From: Phylloscopus collybita
Lineage: Eukaryota > Chordata > Aves > Passeriformes > Phylloscopidae
Assembly (NCBI GenBank): GCA_027886175.1
Contig: JAJNNQ010000009.1
Location: 22,805,501 to 22,869,500, forward strand
DNA: 64,000 nucleotides
Direction of reading: 5' to 3'
Below are positions 39,528-52,161 of the stretch, piece by piece. The notes under the pieces are model-generated. The model searched no databases. It was not told where the DNA came from and saw only the letters and a list, made by a program, of their open reading frames with translations. Both the position numbers and the translations under genes were made by a program. Numbering within the stretch: position 1 is the stretch's first letter; each line of letters starts with the position of its first letter.

Positions 39528-39561
39528 AGTGACAAATCTGGTAAGAAGTGGAAGCTGCAGT

Positions 39562-39604
39562 CTTGCCAAGAAATCGAATCATCCTGCCAAGAAATTGAAT
39601 AACC
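39562..39604 (+). repeat. Two-copy 21-22 base direct repeat
   Basis: Two adjacent copies of a unit containing TGCCAAGAAAT, then C or T, then GAAT, differing at a few positions. In one frame it encodes SCQEIE twice. It is probably a simple local duplication. Confidence 0.75.
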
Positions 39605-39759
39605 ATACCAGAAAGGGTACATATCAGGTACTATTTGCTACTGGTAAGAACCTTCATTTACTGTTTTCCTGTTCAGTTAGAACATGTTTTTATCTTGACA
39701 TCTGTAACTGGGATATTGTGTTTGTAAAAGAAGAGAAAGGGGGACAGGTGGCGAGGTTT

Positions 39760-39779
39760 GGGGGAGGGGGGGTGTGGGG
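39760..39779 (+). other. Candidate G-quadruplex motif
   Basis: G-runs of 5, 7 and 4 separated by A and TGT. The seven-base run can supply two G-triplets, so four triplets with short loops are available. This meets the usual pattern for an intramolecular quadruplex on the plus strand. A function is not implied. Confidence 0.6.
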
Positions 39780-42278
39780 AGTGCAAAATCATCTGTAAGG
39801 AGAAGAAAAATGAGCAAGTAAAAAAAAAATCAAACCATGTAGAAGCAGCCTGAGGGGTGTTCTTGTTTTTGGTGGGTTTTTGTTTTGTTTTGTTTTTAAT
39901 TTATGTAAGTTTCAGGAAAGTGCCACTGTTATAATCATTAATTTGCTATGTGTAAAGTGCACTAGAGCCATCAAAAATTCTTTTTCTTGAATATGGTAGG
40001 AGACATGCATAAGTAAGGTAGACTGGGGATGGGTCTAACACACAAGTTCTCAGTTCTGCAGCTGAGGAACCACCCCACCTTTCTTTGGAGTGAGACAAAA
40101 AGGAAAACATAGTAAAATGTGCCACAGTGATGCAGTCAAGACAGCCAGCAAGGCAAAACCAGACAATTATTTACCCTTGTGGTAAAGCTCAGTGAGACAC
40201 TGCAAATCCGTTTATTAATAATAAACTCAATAGTCGAGTGCTTCAGCTGCCTAATCCTAAATGTTTATTTAGAGCTGACCGTGGCTGTTACTTTACCTTT
40301 CCACCTGGTACTCTTGGAAAAAAAGAGTACCCGCCTCATGTATGTTCTAAAATAAGCATTAGCAAAGCTGAAGAAGGCAGATGCTTTCTTTCCCTGTTAG
40401 AAAATAATCTTAGGAGAAAGTGGGATGAGTACATGAATCATGTTTACTTTGGAATGAGTTTTCTCTGTTGAAATAATACACTTGGTTTGTGCATAGTCAT
40501 TTTGCAGAGGCCTGTGTTCTATATATTGCTGTATCTCTACATTTTTCTTAGATAATAATCCATGTTAGTATACCAAGGATTCAAGATAAAAATAGTGTAA
40601 GAATCAAAGCAAGATCAAGAAAAAAGGAAGAATACCCATTGCTAATCATTTCTTCAGCTATTAACTAAGTTATTGATTTTGTTTCTGTGATTTCAATTAC
40701 ACTATCCACATTTCATTTTCCTTCCTACTAAGACGGTTATAGTTCCTTTCTAAAATTAATTTGGTGTCTATGGGTAGTTTCATTTTGCTAGGTCTGGTCA
40801 GTGAGGTTAGTCTGACCTACTGACTTGTGTTATTTAAGTCAAGGAGGAATGCTTAGATTACTTAGGATACATCTACTGTATCCTTAGGTTATGTATTTTT
40901 CCAGAGATGTTAAACCTACTGATTGTGTATGAATTAATTGCTCCATTGAATAAGACATTAAGTAGTGGATCCTTTTTTTTTTCTTCAGTATAATGTACAC
41001 TGCTTAGTCACATTTGCAGTCACAAATAAGGAAATAACTGTTAATTTGTAACCGTAGATTTTTGTTTAAGAAGAGCCTTAGGATCTTGTATTCCTTGGTT
41101 TTTGTTTTGATTTTTTTTCTTACTTTAAACTATTTCTGAGGAACTGGTGTGTGTGTGTATGTGTGTGTCGTAATTAACTTTCATCTTTGTGCATGTTTTT
41201 AAAACACAACATTAAACCTTGCATGTTCTCCATACCATCCTGTCCCTAAACCACTACACATGCTTAGAAATTGCCTTCCTCAATTTATTTACTGCTGTCT
41301 ACTTGTACAGTGAAAATTTCTTATGCTGTTTTTGTCCTTTCCTCATCTTGGAAGTTGATGTTCTCTGGTCCTTGAGATTGTAAATCGATCTTAGACTCAC
41401 TCCTTCCCTTCACAGTCTCCTCCAGTATGGCTGCCATGTCTTTCCAGATATGAAAGTTTGAAACTGGCTACATTAAACATACATTTTGCTAAACAAATTA
41501 TCAAAGGCTCCAATTTATCTGCACAGCTATTCTGAATTCATGGTGAATTATTAGACTTCCAGTGTGGTCTTTTCATTTTATAACTAAGAATAAGTATTAT
41601 TTCATATTTACTCTGAATAAAGACTAGAAGTTGTTGAAGGTTTTTGAGCCTGTGGGGAACCTTGCTCGTATTTCCTGCCCATTTCATCTGAGAACAGCCT
41701 TTGAAATCTGAAATACAGCCCTATCTTTAATATCAGAACAGAGGGTGCTTGCATGTCAGATGCCTGGTGCCATTACCTCTAATAATCAAACCTGCAATTT
41801 TCTCAGATAATTAAACAGAGTAATTTGACAAGAAACATTTTCTAGGAAAGCATGTCAATTGTTTGCATTATATTTTTACTCTTTGTCTTATATTAATTAC
41901 AGTCCTTTATATTCATTATTTTTTGAATTCCACATGAGCTTTTTCATTACTTTCCCCAGGACTGACGTCTAGGTAGCCTGCCCATAGTCATGTGGGTCAG
42001 CCAGCACATCTGGCTCAATGGTTTCAATGGCATACTTTATTCATTTGTTTTTTCTCTGGCACGCAGAGACCTAATTAAAATAATTACCAGGGGGTCAGAG
42101 ATGTCCTCTATCTACAATTACAGTAAAATGGGGTAGTAATTTTAAAATGTTTTCTCCTAGAAAAATCTCCTAAATTAGACCTAGAAAAGCTTTGAGGTTA
42201 TCCATTTAAATATAATCCAAAGAAATTATCATGCAATTATATTATGAAGAATGCAATAATCAAATAGTGAACTAAGGG
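39780..42278. other. Non-coding DNA, nothing recognised
   Basis: AT-rich sequence with a GTTTT-rich patch near 39865-39898 and a short GT repeat near 41149-41168. No exon or family recognised. Confidence 0.5.
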
Positions 42279-42565
42279 AAGCTATAACCCCCATTTTAAA
42301 AAGAGAAATAAGGAAGATCTTGGTAACTAACAGCTGGTCTCTCCTTTATGCACAGCAAGACCATAGAGCAAATCCTTCTGGAAACTATGCTAAGGCACAT
42401 GGAAAACAAAGAAGTGATTTGCAACAGCCAACATGGTTCCACAAAGGACAAACCACAACTGACAAATCTGGTGGCATTCTAAAAGGAATTACAATGCTGG
42501 TGGATCAGGGAAAAACAGTTGATGTCTTTCACCTGGACTTGTGTCACTTTGTTAATCACATCCAC
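42279..42565 (+). mobile_element. Old CR1 LINE fragment, RT region
   Basis: A highly diverged piece of CR1 ORF2. In one frame (from 42288) it reads [13 protein letters not shown] and, in blocks, the equivalents of the [17 protein letters not shown] and [19 protein letters not shown] regions of the RT (about 42367-42480). After a frame change near 42481 it continues as LVDQGKTVDVFHLDLCHFVNH, which is motif A with its first aspartate kept and the following AFD changed. Stops and the frameshift make it a dead relic. It has lost the 3' part and tail. It differs from the 36.7 kb copy enough to be another, older subfamily. Confidence 0.88.
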
Positions 42566-45500
42566 AAAACTAAAGACTGCATCAGGATTTTTCTGTACTT
42601 GAAATTTCTTCCTTTCCTTAGTTGCAAAATGCAGAGGCATACTGAGTTTTACCTGATTAAATTGAGGCAGTCTGGTCAGATGGTCACAGAAATGCAGTCT
42701 AAGGTGCCCTGTGGCATTTCAAAATCTAGTGCAATACACTTCTCAGTACACCACACTCAAGGAGCTTCTGGAACTGATGAAGTGAAGCTGGGCGAAGGTA
42801 ATAACTAATTCATAAGCTTAGCAGAAATACTTCCATCTCAAGGGTTATGTCAGAAATATCAGAGAGCACAAGTGAAATAGGTAAAAACAAAAGTAGAAAA
42901 ATGTGAATCACAAATTCAAATCTAGGAACAAAACTGGTCTCTTAAAACATTGTGGTTTTACTCAGGTCTGATACTAGCATACTGAGCTGGTACAGGAAAT
43001 GAAGGATTATTTGAAAACCAAACAATGAGGTATCAGCCAAACTTTATCTTCACAGCATGGTAATTTGTGTAATGGCTCATAATCAGATTTTATGGTCCTG
43101 GCATTGCTTTTCTTCTAAATAACAAGCTGACTAATCCTTCAAAAGTTGTAGACAATGAGTAGATTTGACCTAATTCCTGTGTTCATATTGTAACAGTTAC
43201 ACAGGTTTTAATTATTTCTGATATCATGCATCCATCCAGTAAGAGGCTGACAGGCAGACACTACTGACCTTTTAAAATCCTGATTTTAGCTAAATCATAC
43301 ACAAATCTCTCTATCCCTTCCAAAATGACTTCCCCACCATCATCATCCCAGCTAGACATGTGCCTCCAGCAGCAGCTGTTGTTTGCTGTTGCTCAGTGGC
43401 TGCCTTTCACCACAGAGCTTGAGGCACCACACACTGCCAGGGCACCCCTGGTGTGCTGCCATGGGGCTCCTCACAAATTGCAGCACACAGGGAAAAGGAG
43501 TGGCTACACCTCTCTGTAGAATTGGTGAATTATTATAAAAACCTTGGGTTCGTTTTTGAACCTGTTGGAGCTATGGAGAAAGGAGAGAATCTGAAGAAGG
43601 AAGGAAAGACAAAAAAGAGAACATGGAGTGACAGTGCTGCTGCTGACTCCCAAATCTCAAAAAAAATTCTGTACGTTTTTTCAAGACTGAATGAAGCAGA
43701 CACACAGTTAAGACCAAAACCATGACTGAAGTTATGGGTTCTTTTCTCTTGCTGCTTTCTTGTTCTTTAGATTGTTTTGTCTCTTTCTCCACTGCTGTTG
43801 TGAATTTTGAGCCTTCCATAGGCAGGTGACTTCTAAAGCAGTCTGAATGTATGTGATTTGACAATGTTGGAAAATAGCTGTTTAGAGAAGGTCTAATATT
43901 ATTTTTCTAGTTGCTGCAAGTGTAACTCTCAACTACTTTGTCATGTTTATTTTAAAGTATGCTTGTATGCATATATGTTTATATATATATGCATACATTT
44001 TACTCTGTTTTAGACTTGCTGGATTCATAATTGCTGCATATTTCCATCCTAGTACTGACTACATCATGATTAAAATTCAATACTTTACTCTTAGCCATTC
44101 ACTGTGTCCGTTTTCAAAGTGATGAAACTGTGTGAAAGAAACTGAATTTTCCCTTTGGAAAAAACCTCTGTCCCATTTATTGGCTATTTATATCAGACTT
44201 CCAGGCCTTCAACCCTTTTACTGTGGTCCTAAGTGCATTTCTTGGGAACTAGGTGTCACTCATATCCTTAAAAAATACTTCACCTAGGATTGACTGTGCT
44301 TGGAAACTGAACATAAAGTATATAATTTCTGGGGTCACTTCCCTCAAGAAATGAAAAAATCTTCCCTTTTCCAGCTCTTTGGTTTTCAGAGTGCCATTCT
44401 CATTCAGTGAGGTCACAGGATGGAAACTCCCTTGCTGAAAGCTGGCATATCGATCACAGTTATGTCTCTGCAGAAGCACCATTTTATTACCTTGCTCTGA
44501 CATTTCCCTCTGCTTCCTGAGCTGTGCTCTGTTGGTTTATTGTGTTAGGTTCTGCCTTCAATGACAGCGATATTCTAGCCATGACACAGGAAACAACCCA
44601 TCAGTTCATGCAATGATCATGAAAACATCACACATAAAATCTGCATAAACTGGTACAGATGAATCATGAATGTCTCTGGTTATGATGTGATGAAATATAT
44701 TCTGTGAAGTGCAAGTGCCATTGCACAAGGGTATTATTTATGTAAATGGATGAAAATGGATATTTTTGAGGATAAGAAATGTTCCATATCTCTTTAAGGC
44801 AATTCTTGTTCTTAGTACCCAACGGCCACTACAACAACATGTTGCTGAGAAAAAAAAAAGTGAATTGTGTTTATTTTCATCTCATCTAGTTTTTTCCAAT
44901 TTCCTACAGCCTGCAACTAAATAACTAAATAAAGCTTAGATGTCATTCTGGGGCTAAAGTGATTAGACTTAATGTTTTTCTTGTTTTAGGGGGTTTTGAT
45001 TTTTGTAAATTTTCTAAAAAAAAAAATTATTTAAATTCAAACAGATTTTGAAGAATGGAGACAAGCCAAATAAATTTGAAAAAAAAAATCAGCCTCCACA
45101 AACAACTGTGGAAGACTTTGCACAGACAGATTCATTATTCTTGGGTCACTACAGGTCAATAAAATCCAATTCTGGTCAAGCAGTATAAGTTATCTGTGTT
45201 ACAATGGTATTGTTAGGTAAATTATTGCTCATTTGTTTCTCTGAGGAGTCTACCCTAGGATTCACTTCTGTGGAAGACTAGGCATGTGCAAGGAATTGAA
45301 GGAAAAAACCAACTGCTTTAAAAATAATAATTTCCCAAATAAAATAATTTGAATAGCATAATCTTGTGAAACAGCAAATCTGGAATATGTTCCAGTGAAC
45401 TTATTGCTCACTGCTCAAAGCTCTGAGATAGTGGCTGATCTGAATCTTCAGATCCTCTTGTGGTGAAATGAGAGGTAAATGCTGTTTTATCTAATGCTTA

Positions 45501-45763
45501 TCTGCTGCTATTTGATGTTACATTTTTGATGTACAGGAAAATGAGAGGGAAAGATAAAGTAACCACAGTTGATGTCCTCCACAAAAGAAATTGGGAAGAG
45601 TGCTAAAAAGGGATTTGTGGTAAGCCTAAGAAAGCACACAGTCATTTTAGGAATCTGTCATAACCTAAATATTAAAACATATTGGAAGCAACAGCACAAA
45701 CTGAATATTGAAGAATATTCATCCACAGCTCTCTATCCTGCAGCTTTCTGTAAAACCTTTTAA

Positions 45764-45764
<1 letters not shown>
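42566..45764. other. Non-coding DNA, nothing recognised
   Basis: AT-rich sequence. A TA-rich patch with GCATATATG-like words lies near 43966-43997. A GTDEVKLGEG peptide at about 42768-42797 might be a last trace of CR1 motif C, but it is too weak to extend the element. Confidence 0.45.

Positions 45765-45790
<26 letters not shown>
45765..45790 (+). repeat. Poly-A run after an AATAAA word
   Basis: About 26 A directly following TTTTAATAAA. This resembles the end of a retroposed cDNA, but I recognise no parent sequence in the 200 bases before it. Most simply it is a mononucleotide microsatellite. Confidence 0.85.
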
Positions 45791-45794
<4 letters not shown>

Positions 45795-48700
45795 AAAATA
45801 AGAAATTACATAAAGTTTTTTGTCTTAAGACACTGTTTTTCAAGATTGTCCTCTGTAAAGTTTTTCTGTCCTCAGAAATATTCTTTATTTCTGAGAATAT
45901 GCACCTGTGCTAACTGCTCACAGAGAAGTGTTTTAGTCTCTTAGTGCTTCCAGCCACTTGAGCAGGCAGATGAGGCAACTGAGAATATGAAGGATCCATA
46001 CTCTGACCTACAATGGTCTTTTTAAGGGGCACCTTGGGAAGTGCTGGACTGTTTTGTTTTCTGTCTGAGAAACTTGTGTGTTAGAAAAAGGAACATTTTC
46101 CTGAGTGCCTGAAAACCTCGCAGATGCAGGCTTCATATGCCAGCACTCTAGCTGAGCTGCTGGGAGAAACAGGCTAAACCAGATCCTTGGAATTGTTTGC
46201 TTTGTGGGGACTCAGTAGAGGTCTGTCCACGTGGTCATTCAGCATGGATCAAAGCCCATGCAGATGCTTTTCTCACCTTGGATTTAAACCAAGCACCATG
46301 CTCTGGAAAGTGAGAAGCTCAAGCTCTTGATTCTAGACTTGCCTTTTAGCTGTCTCACTGTGGGCTGTGAGCCACTAATGCTGGGGCAGGTTGCTCTCCA
46401 GCTGGGCTCACCACCTTATGTCCTGAACATAGCCCAAAGCCCAGGTGGACATTTCAAACCAGAGCCACAACAGGCTGGCTACATGAAATGAGAATTTGAT
46501 GGCATAAGAGCTTAGCAGGTTTGATCCTTCTCTGAAGTTATCCTTTGTATCACCCTGTGGGGCAGATACAACTTCAGGGTTACAGAGGATTAAAAAAAAT
46601 AGTTGAGGATGTCAGGGGTCTATGACTACATCAGTTCAAATACTGCCTCTTACAGAAGACACAGAGAATTGAGCCTTACAGAAATTGTGCCTTGAAAAAC
46701 ATCAACATGGTGTACAAAACCCCCAAGCTGTTCATGAGGGACGACCCTTTTACTGTTCCCTCAGTCTGGCTGTTTTTACTCCTTGCTGCTTTTTGGAACT
46801 CATATTTCATTAGCACTGCAGGGATTTGAAAATCTCTCTTTAGTTATTTAGAACTTGACAAACCTGTTTAAATTTTTGACCTAAGAATCTGAAAACCACG
46901 TAAAGGAATAAAACGAGAACCGCATCTCACAAAATATTACTGTTTCTGTAATTTTTAAAGTGAGCATCCCAAAGGGAGTCTCTATAATAGCCTTCATATA
47001 ACAAGAAAAGAAAATAGCAACTATAAACCCCCTTACCTGTTAAAGTATCTTCTATTGATCTTGCAAATAAGTTCATCAGAGAAATACAAAGTGTTTAAAG
47101 TGATTTCTGGGTAAAACGCTGCACACCCTATTGCAGCATAAATGGTCCCTAAATAGGCATCTTTGAGAAGCAGCACAGAAAAATAAGTCATTAGGAAAAC
47201 TATTTTAAAATAGTTTGTTTCTTCATTGAAGGAATGTGGTATTATTTCCCTAGAATGATTTAATTCACCCTAATTATATTCTGTTTGATATCTGCAGCTG
47301 TCTTGGAAACAGGCTTCTGCTATGTAAATCCAAGAAATATTTCTCATCTCATTTGAAACCCCAAAGTACTCTAATTTTCAAAGGAATTTTAAGCTGGTCT
47401 CTACTTATGTTCATTGAATTTTTCAGAGGAATATCAAAAGAATAACTCAAATTTCTGAATCCTGTCACTTGTATAGACTATTCATCCTCAGTGTACCTCA
47501 TAAATGTATATACAAGGAATACAGTATGTATTTGCACTACAGTGTTAGAAAGTTGTGTAGAGGCATGATTGTGACCAAGAACATCTTTGTTTTGAAATGT
47601 TCATATAACATATTAGTGTAAATTGTGCGTGAGGTTTTTTTCTTTTTTCTTTGAATTTCAGTTACTTTAGAACAGATGTGAAGCTGTCTCTTCAGCAACT
47701 TCTTGACTTAGTCATTAAACAGCATCATTCTGGTTGACTTGGGAAAACCAAGAGGAAAAATTTCTAAGAAAAATATAAATATTTTACATGCATCTTTCAA
47801 TATCTTTGGCAGTAGCTGTCCTTCTTACAGTGCCACACTGCATAATACACATAATGATGATGTGCAGGCATTTTTAGTTAAATATTTATTCATGGACGGT
47901 CACCAGAAATGGCAATCAGCAAACACTGGTATTTATTCTGGAATATTGCCATCAGTTCCAGATGGGGTAGGAAAGAGAACAAGGTGGAATGGAAAACCAC
48001 AAGGACCTGTAAAACTCATGAACATTCAGTAAGTGATGGCTTCTTCCTCCTCTAAACAAATTACTAATCAACAAACAGAACAGTTTTCTTTCTTCTACTC
48101 TGAAGGGAAATGCTACCTTTAGGAATCTTGGGAAGGGTTACAAAGAGTTTGGAAACAAAACAAGAGAAGTCAAATGCTTTCTTTCAAATAAAAATACTTT
48201 ATAAAGACAGAATTATAATCAGGGGGTAGAAATTTTAAAGTAAAAGCTGTTTTATGCTTCGGAGGTAGAACACGAGAAAAGGGTGTTTTTCAGGTAAACT
48301 CCTTAGGAAACTATAACTCTGTTTTGGTGCCACACCCTCTTAACAAGACTAACTAAACTGAACATGAGGAGTCTTGAAATGGGCACCTTCTACATTAATT
48401 CTACGATGGAAGACATTTCATTAGACACAGTTTTAGACTCTCCAGTGCTTCCCAGGTTCCTACTTCTCTGTTCCCAAATCTCCCACACACTCTCTGTTAT
48501 AACCCATATTTGCAAAGGGGCAGCATCACCAAAAATAGAAGGACTGATCTTGCTCCTCTTTGAAAGAAATTAAGTACAAGGTTTGGTCAATGAATCCCAA
48601 ATTGCCATGGATGTTCAAATCTCTCATCCTCAAGTTCTTAAAATTAATTCTTCCTTTACTCACAGTTTCTTATTTTATCTATTTTATCTGCTCCATCCTA

Positions 48701-49934
48701 AAATGCTAGTTGCAATGGTTGCCTTTATAAGTTTCCCAAGGTTCTTCATGTACTAAGCAGTGAATAAATGTTATTAGCCCCCAAGTTAAAAATTTGGTTT
48801 AATATGGATGTTCATGAAATTAAAAGTTCTTTTGTGGATGTAGCATTAGATATGAAAGCCAAAGAAAAGCTGAAATGATGGTAAGATACTCACTTGAATA
48901 TCCTGAAATTATCTTTCGGGGACTGGAAACTTTCATTCACAAAAGAAGATGTCAGAAATTATTTAAAAAATACTCAGTCTATAAATAAATGGTATATTGG
49001 GAAAACAGATTAAAGCTGGAATATCTTAACTTTTACACAATTTTAATAAAAGAAACCTCATACATTTTAAACACATGCAAGATTATTCTTCAGAGAGTGT
49101 TTCAAGACTACATTTAGGGAATGATCTGGAAAGAACTGTAACTCAGAACTTTGCCAAACTGTTGTAATGTACAAAAACCTCAGGGTTCAGAATTAAAATG
49201 CTTTTCTGACAAATTTTAAAACATTTACCTCTCTCTTAAATAAATGGAAAGATAATTAGTATATGTCAGTGTATAAAAACACCTTTATTTTCAATTGCAG
49301 GCAAAATTGATAAAAGAATGTGGGAAAATATGAGGACTCAAAATCTGTGGAAAAAAAATGGCATTCAACAGATGTAGTTTATTATTTTCCTAAAATATTC
49401 CACTTTATGGAATGTGAGAAATAGCAAATGCTGGAACCACAGAGATGTATGTGACCATAGAAACTTTATGCCAACATATGAAAAAACTTTGATGTAATAC
49501 CAGTATAATAAGGTCTTCAGGTGAGAGTTTGAACACCAGAAGCAAAGGATATTCACCTTATGTCTAAATAAATATTAGAATAATAAACAAATTATAAAGA
49601 TTTTACTTTCTAAAAAGCAATATCTACAGCAAATTATAAGCGTACCAGAGAAAAAAATTAAAAGTTTCAATTGAAGCCTTTCATTTTAAATCACAGATTT
49701 GATTGTTTATAGTGATGAATTTCTCCAGCTTTCAGAGATCTCCTCTATTCCTCATCACTTTTCCAAAATGATAGAAATTGGCCTCGAAGGATGCCATCTA
49801 TCTCTTTCAGCACCTTAGTTGTCTTCCATTGGGTGTAGACTTCCATAGACTAGAGTATGCCAATTTTTTCAAAGTACTTGAAAAACTTATTTACAGCTAG
49901 GGGTTTTTCTTCTGGACTCTTTTTTTTTCCCCTA
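45791..49934. other. Non-coding DNA, nothing recognised
   Basis: A moderately GC-richer stretch at about 46030-46480 is followed by AT-rich DNA. No exon, RNA gene or repeat family recognised. Confidence 0.5.
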
Positions 49935-50002
49935 AGGACAGGGCTCTAGAAGACCTTGTTGGTGAAGACTGAAACAAAGAAAGAATTGAGCATCTCAACC
50001 TT
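49935..50002 (-). mobile_element. Short CR1 ORF2 fragment, minus strand
   Basis: The reverse complement encodes KVEMLNSFFVSVFTNKVF followed by a stop. This matches the conserved linker between endonuclease and reverse transcriptase in CR1 ORF2, which contains an LNxFFxSVFT word. Only about 70 bases are recognisable. It lies in opposite orientation to the CR1 3' end that starts 20 bases further on. Confidence 0.7.
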
Positions 50003-50021
50003 ATACAGCATCTGAGGATGC

Positions 50022-50393
50022 ATCAGGAAGAGGCTGAATACTGGGACTGTTTACCCTGGAGAAGAAAAAACTTCCATGGATTTTATCACTGTGTGTAAAT
50101 AGCTGGTGGGAGTGGAGAGAATAAATAAGACAGAGTAATTTTATCCTTCATGCTATCCAGAGACAGGACAAGAGATAATGGGCACAAAAGAAAATACAAA
50201 AAAATTTATTTAAGCTGTTTTACTGTGAGGATGGTTGAACCTTGGAGCACATTGTCCAAAGATGCAGTCAGGATGTGGATGTGGCCCTGAACCCCCTGCT
50301 TTAGCTGATCCTGCCTACATCTGGACATTGTACCAGATGATTTATTGGGGCCCCTTCAACCCTCAACCAGTCTGAAATTATGTGATTCTGTGA
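50022..50393 (+). mobile_element. CR1 LINE 3'-end fragment, plus strand
   Basis: The copy starts at the region encoding the C-terminal EERL-LGLF-LEK block (GGAAGAGGCTGAATACTGGG, 50027-50046, and CCCTGGAGAAG). It continues through the antecedent of VKxYWNxLP (TTTTACTGTGAGGATGGTTG, 50218-50237). It ends in a diverged 3' terminus, ATTATGTGATTCTGTG, at 50378-50393. Frames are broken. It is a severely 5'-truncated, middle-aged copy. Confidence 0.88.
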
Positions 50394-52112
50394 CAGTTAC
50401 TGCTTAATAAATTCACATTCTGAGACATAGTTAGTAGACTGTGATAAAACAATGTTCATGCATTTTTTACTCTCATTTTTATTTTTTATAGATTTATATT
50501 ATATAAAAATAGATGCATTTATTTATCTATAGATATGGAATGACCACATACTTAAGCTTATGCAACAGAGAGGTGGGATAGCATATGGACACTACCAGCA
50601 TCTTCTTTAGTGAAAGAAAATGCAAGACTTCTGCATAAAACTTAATTTAAAACGTTTCTTACTCTGCTGCTCTCCAAGACCCTTCATCTGTACACTTGTT
50701 CATGAGAGCATCATTCCAACACCTGATGTAAGGCAGGCGGGGATTTTTATTCAGCAGATATGTAAATTTTATGTTGATGAAGATTTTTACACTGCATGTC
50801 TGGAGATGTCTGGCTTGTACTTTTCAAATTCCCATTGCAGACAGAGTCTTGCTGAGCAGAGTAGTCTGCTTTAATCTTGGGATCAGCAATTTGCCTAGGA
50901 TTACATGATTTAGACAGCATTCATAAGTAAATCAGGACCTGATGCGACCCTTTCACTCTATGTCACTTAGAAGAACGGGGTAAAGGAGATCTGATGTCAT
51001 ATGAAGCTAAGTCCATATATTTGGAAAGCTATAGGCAGAATTTTTTTTACTATCTTTTGAAAAGTATCCTGTGACAGTGGTAGAAGGTACTAAACAAGGT
51101 CTGCAGAACACAGAGGTATGAAAAGAAAGCAGGTGAGGAAGATGTAGAGATGTCTGAAACATATTTTTATTAAGATGTTTGTTGGGCCAGCTGGAAATAA
51201 AGATGCAAATGTAATATATATATATATGTATATATATTTTTTTTTTTTATTATTTTTTTTTTACTGTGCAGTTTCAGTAAAATTAAAAAATTATTACATG
51301 GCATTCTTTGAAATTATTCATACAGATAAGCAGCAGTAGGCTTGGTGAATTGGGTTTACACAAAAACTCCACGTAACAAACCAGTTTGCAACAAATGTGT
51401 CACAACAGGGGCAAACTGATGCTGGAAAATTAACTTTTACTTGAAAAACTAAATCATACAAACAGGTGCACAAAATCTGTAGTATTAAAGTCACTGTATC
51501 ATCTCTCTGCAGGACTTTTCTTCATGATCCAGCAATTTTTCATAGATATATATACAAGTGATATATAGTAAAATTTTTGATAAAGATAGTAAGAAAATTT
51601 GTCAGAAATTAACAGCCTGAAGTTGTGTGAAATATCTGAGATTTAAAGAAATAGACTTACTGACAGAATTCCAGCTTTGCAGAGTATTGGGCAGGTGAGA
51701 AGTTTTACCCTGGATAGAATGGGCATTAGCAACCAAAGACACTTGGCTGTGTTGTTAGCTGACTTTCTTGGCATCCTGTAATGCCAGTATTGTCAAGTAA
51801 ACTGCTTCTGGCGAGAGGTCTTTTTGAGCAGTACCATGGATTTTATATTTGACAAACTTTATAGTCCTGTCAGCACTGTTGGTTCAGCCACTTGCTAGGA
51901 CAGCTGAAGTGCTGTGAGAATATTATGTGCTGAAGAGTAAATTATTCTGTACATGTCTACATTTATTTTTAGTGAATAACAGGGTTGATCTGTAGCACAA
52001 ACTGATCTGTTCTGGAAAAATAAGATAATATATGCCCAGTAGTAAATGTGAAAGTAAGATACCAATTCCAGACCAACTCTGTGTACTCAGCTCTTATCTA
52101 GGAGTCTAGTAG
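50394..52112. other. Non-coding DNA with a TA/T-rich patch
   Basis: A TA repeat followed by T-rich sequence lies at about 51214-51262. The remainder is AT-rich and unassigned. Confidence 0.5.
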
Positions 52113-52161
52113 TTTCTAGTAGTCAAAACTGTACCTAATGTGCCGTTTTGACTACTAGAAA
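52113..52161. repeat. Perfect 17-bp inverted repeat with 15-base loop
   Basis: The left arm TTTCTAGTAGTCAAAAC (52113-52129) is exactly complementary to the right arm GTTTTGACTACTAGAAA (52145-52161), with 15 bases between. Pairing stops at both outer ends. A second TCTAGTAGT word lies directly upstream (52105-52113). The arms do not match a transposon terminal repeat that I know. Possibilities are a hairpin-forming site, a remnant of a small inverted-repeat element, or a template-switch mutation. Confidence 0.9.

Noticed and set aside
39348..39798. Overlapping frames of up to 138 codons on both strands
   Set aside because: They cross the G/T-rich tract and consist of Gly, Phe, Val or Lys, Pro, Thr runs, so they are artefacts of composition.
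50884..50945. Possible MIR-type SINE remnant (TTGCCTAGGATTACA-like words)
   Set aside because: Similarity is limited to scattered short words. The tRNA head and a full core cannot be followed, so the call would be guesswork.
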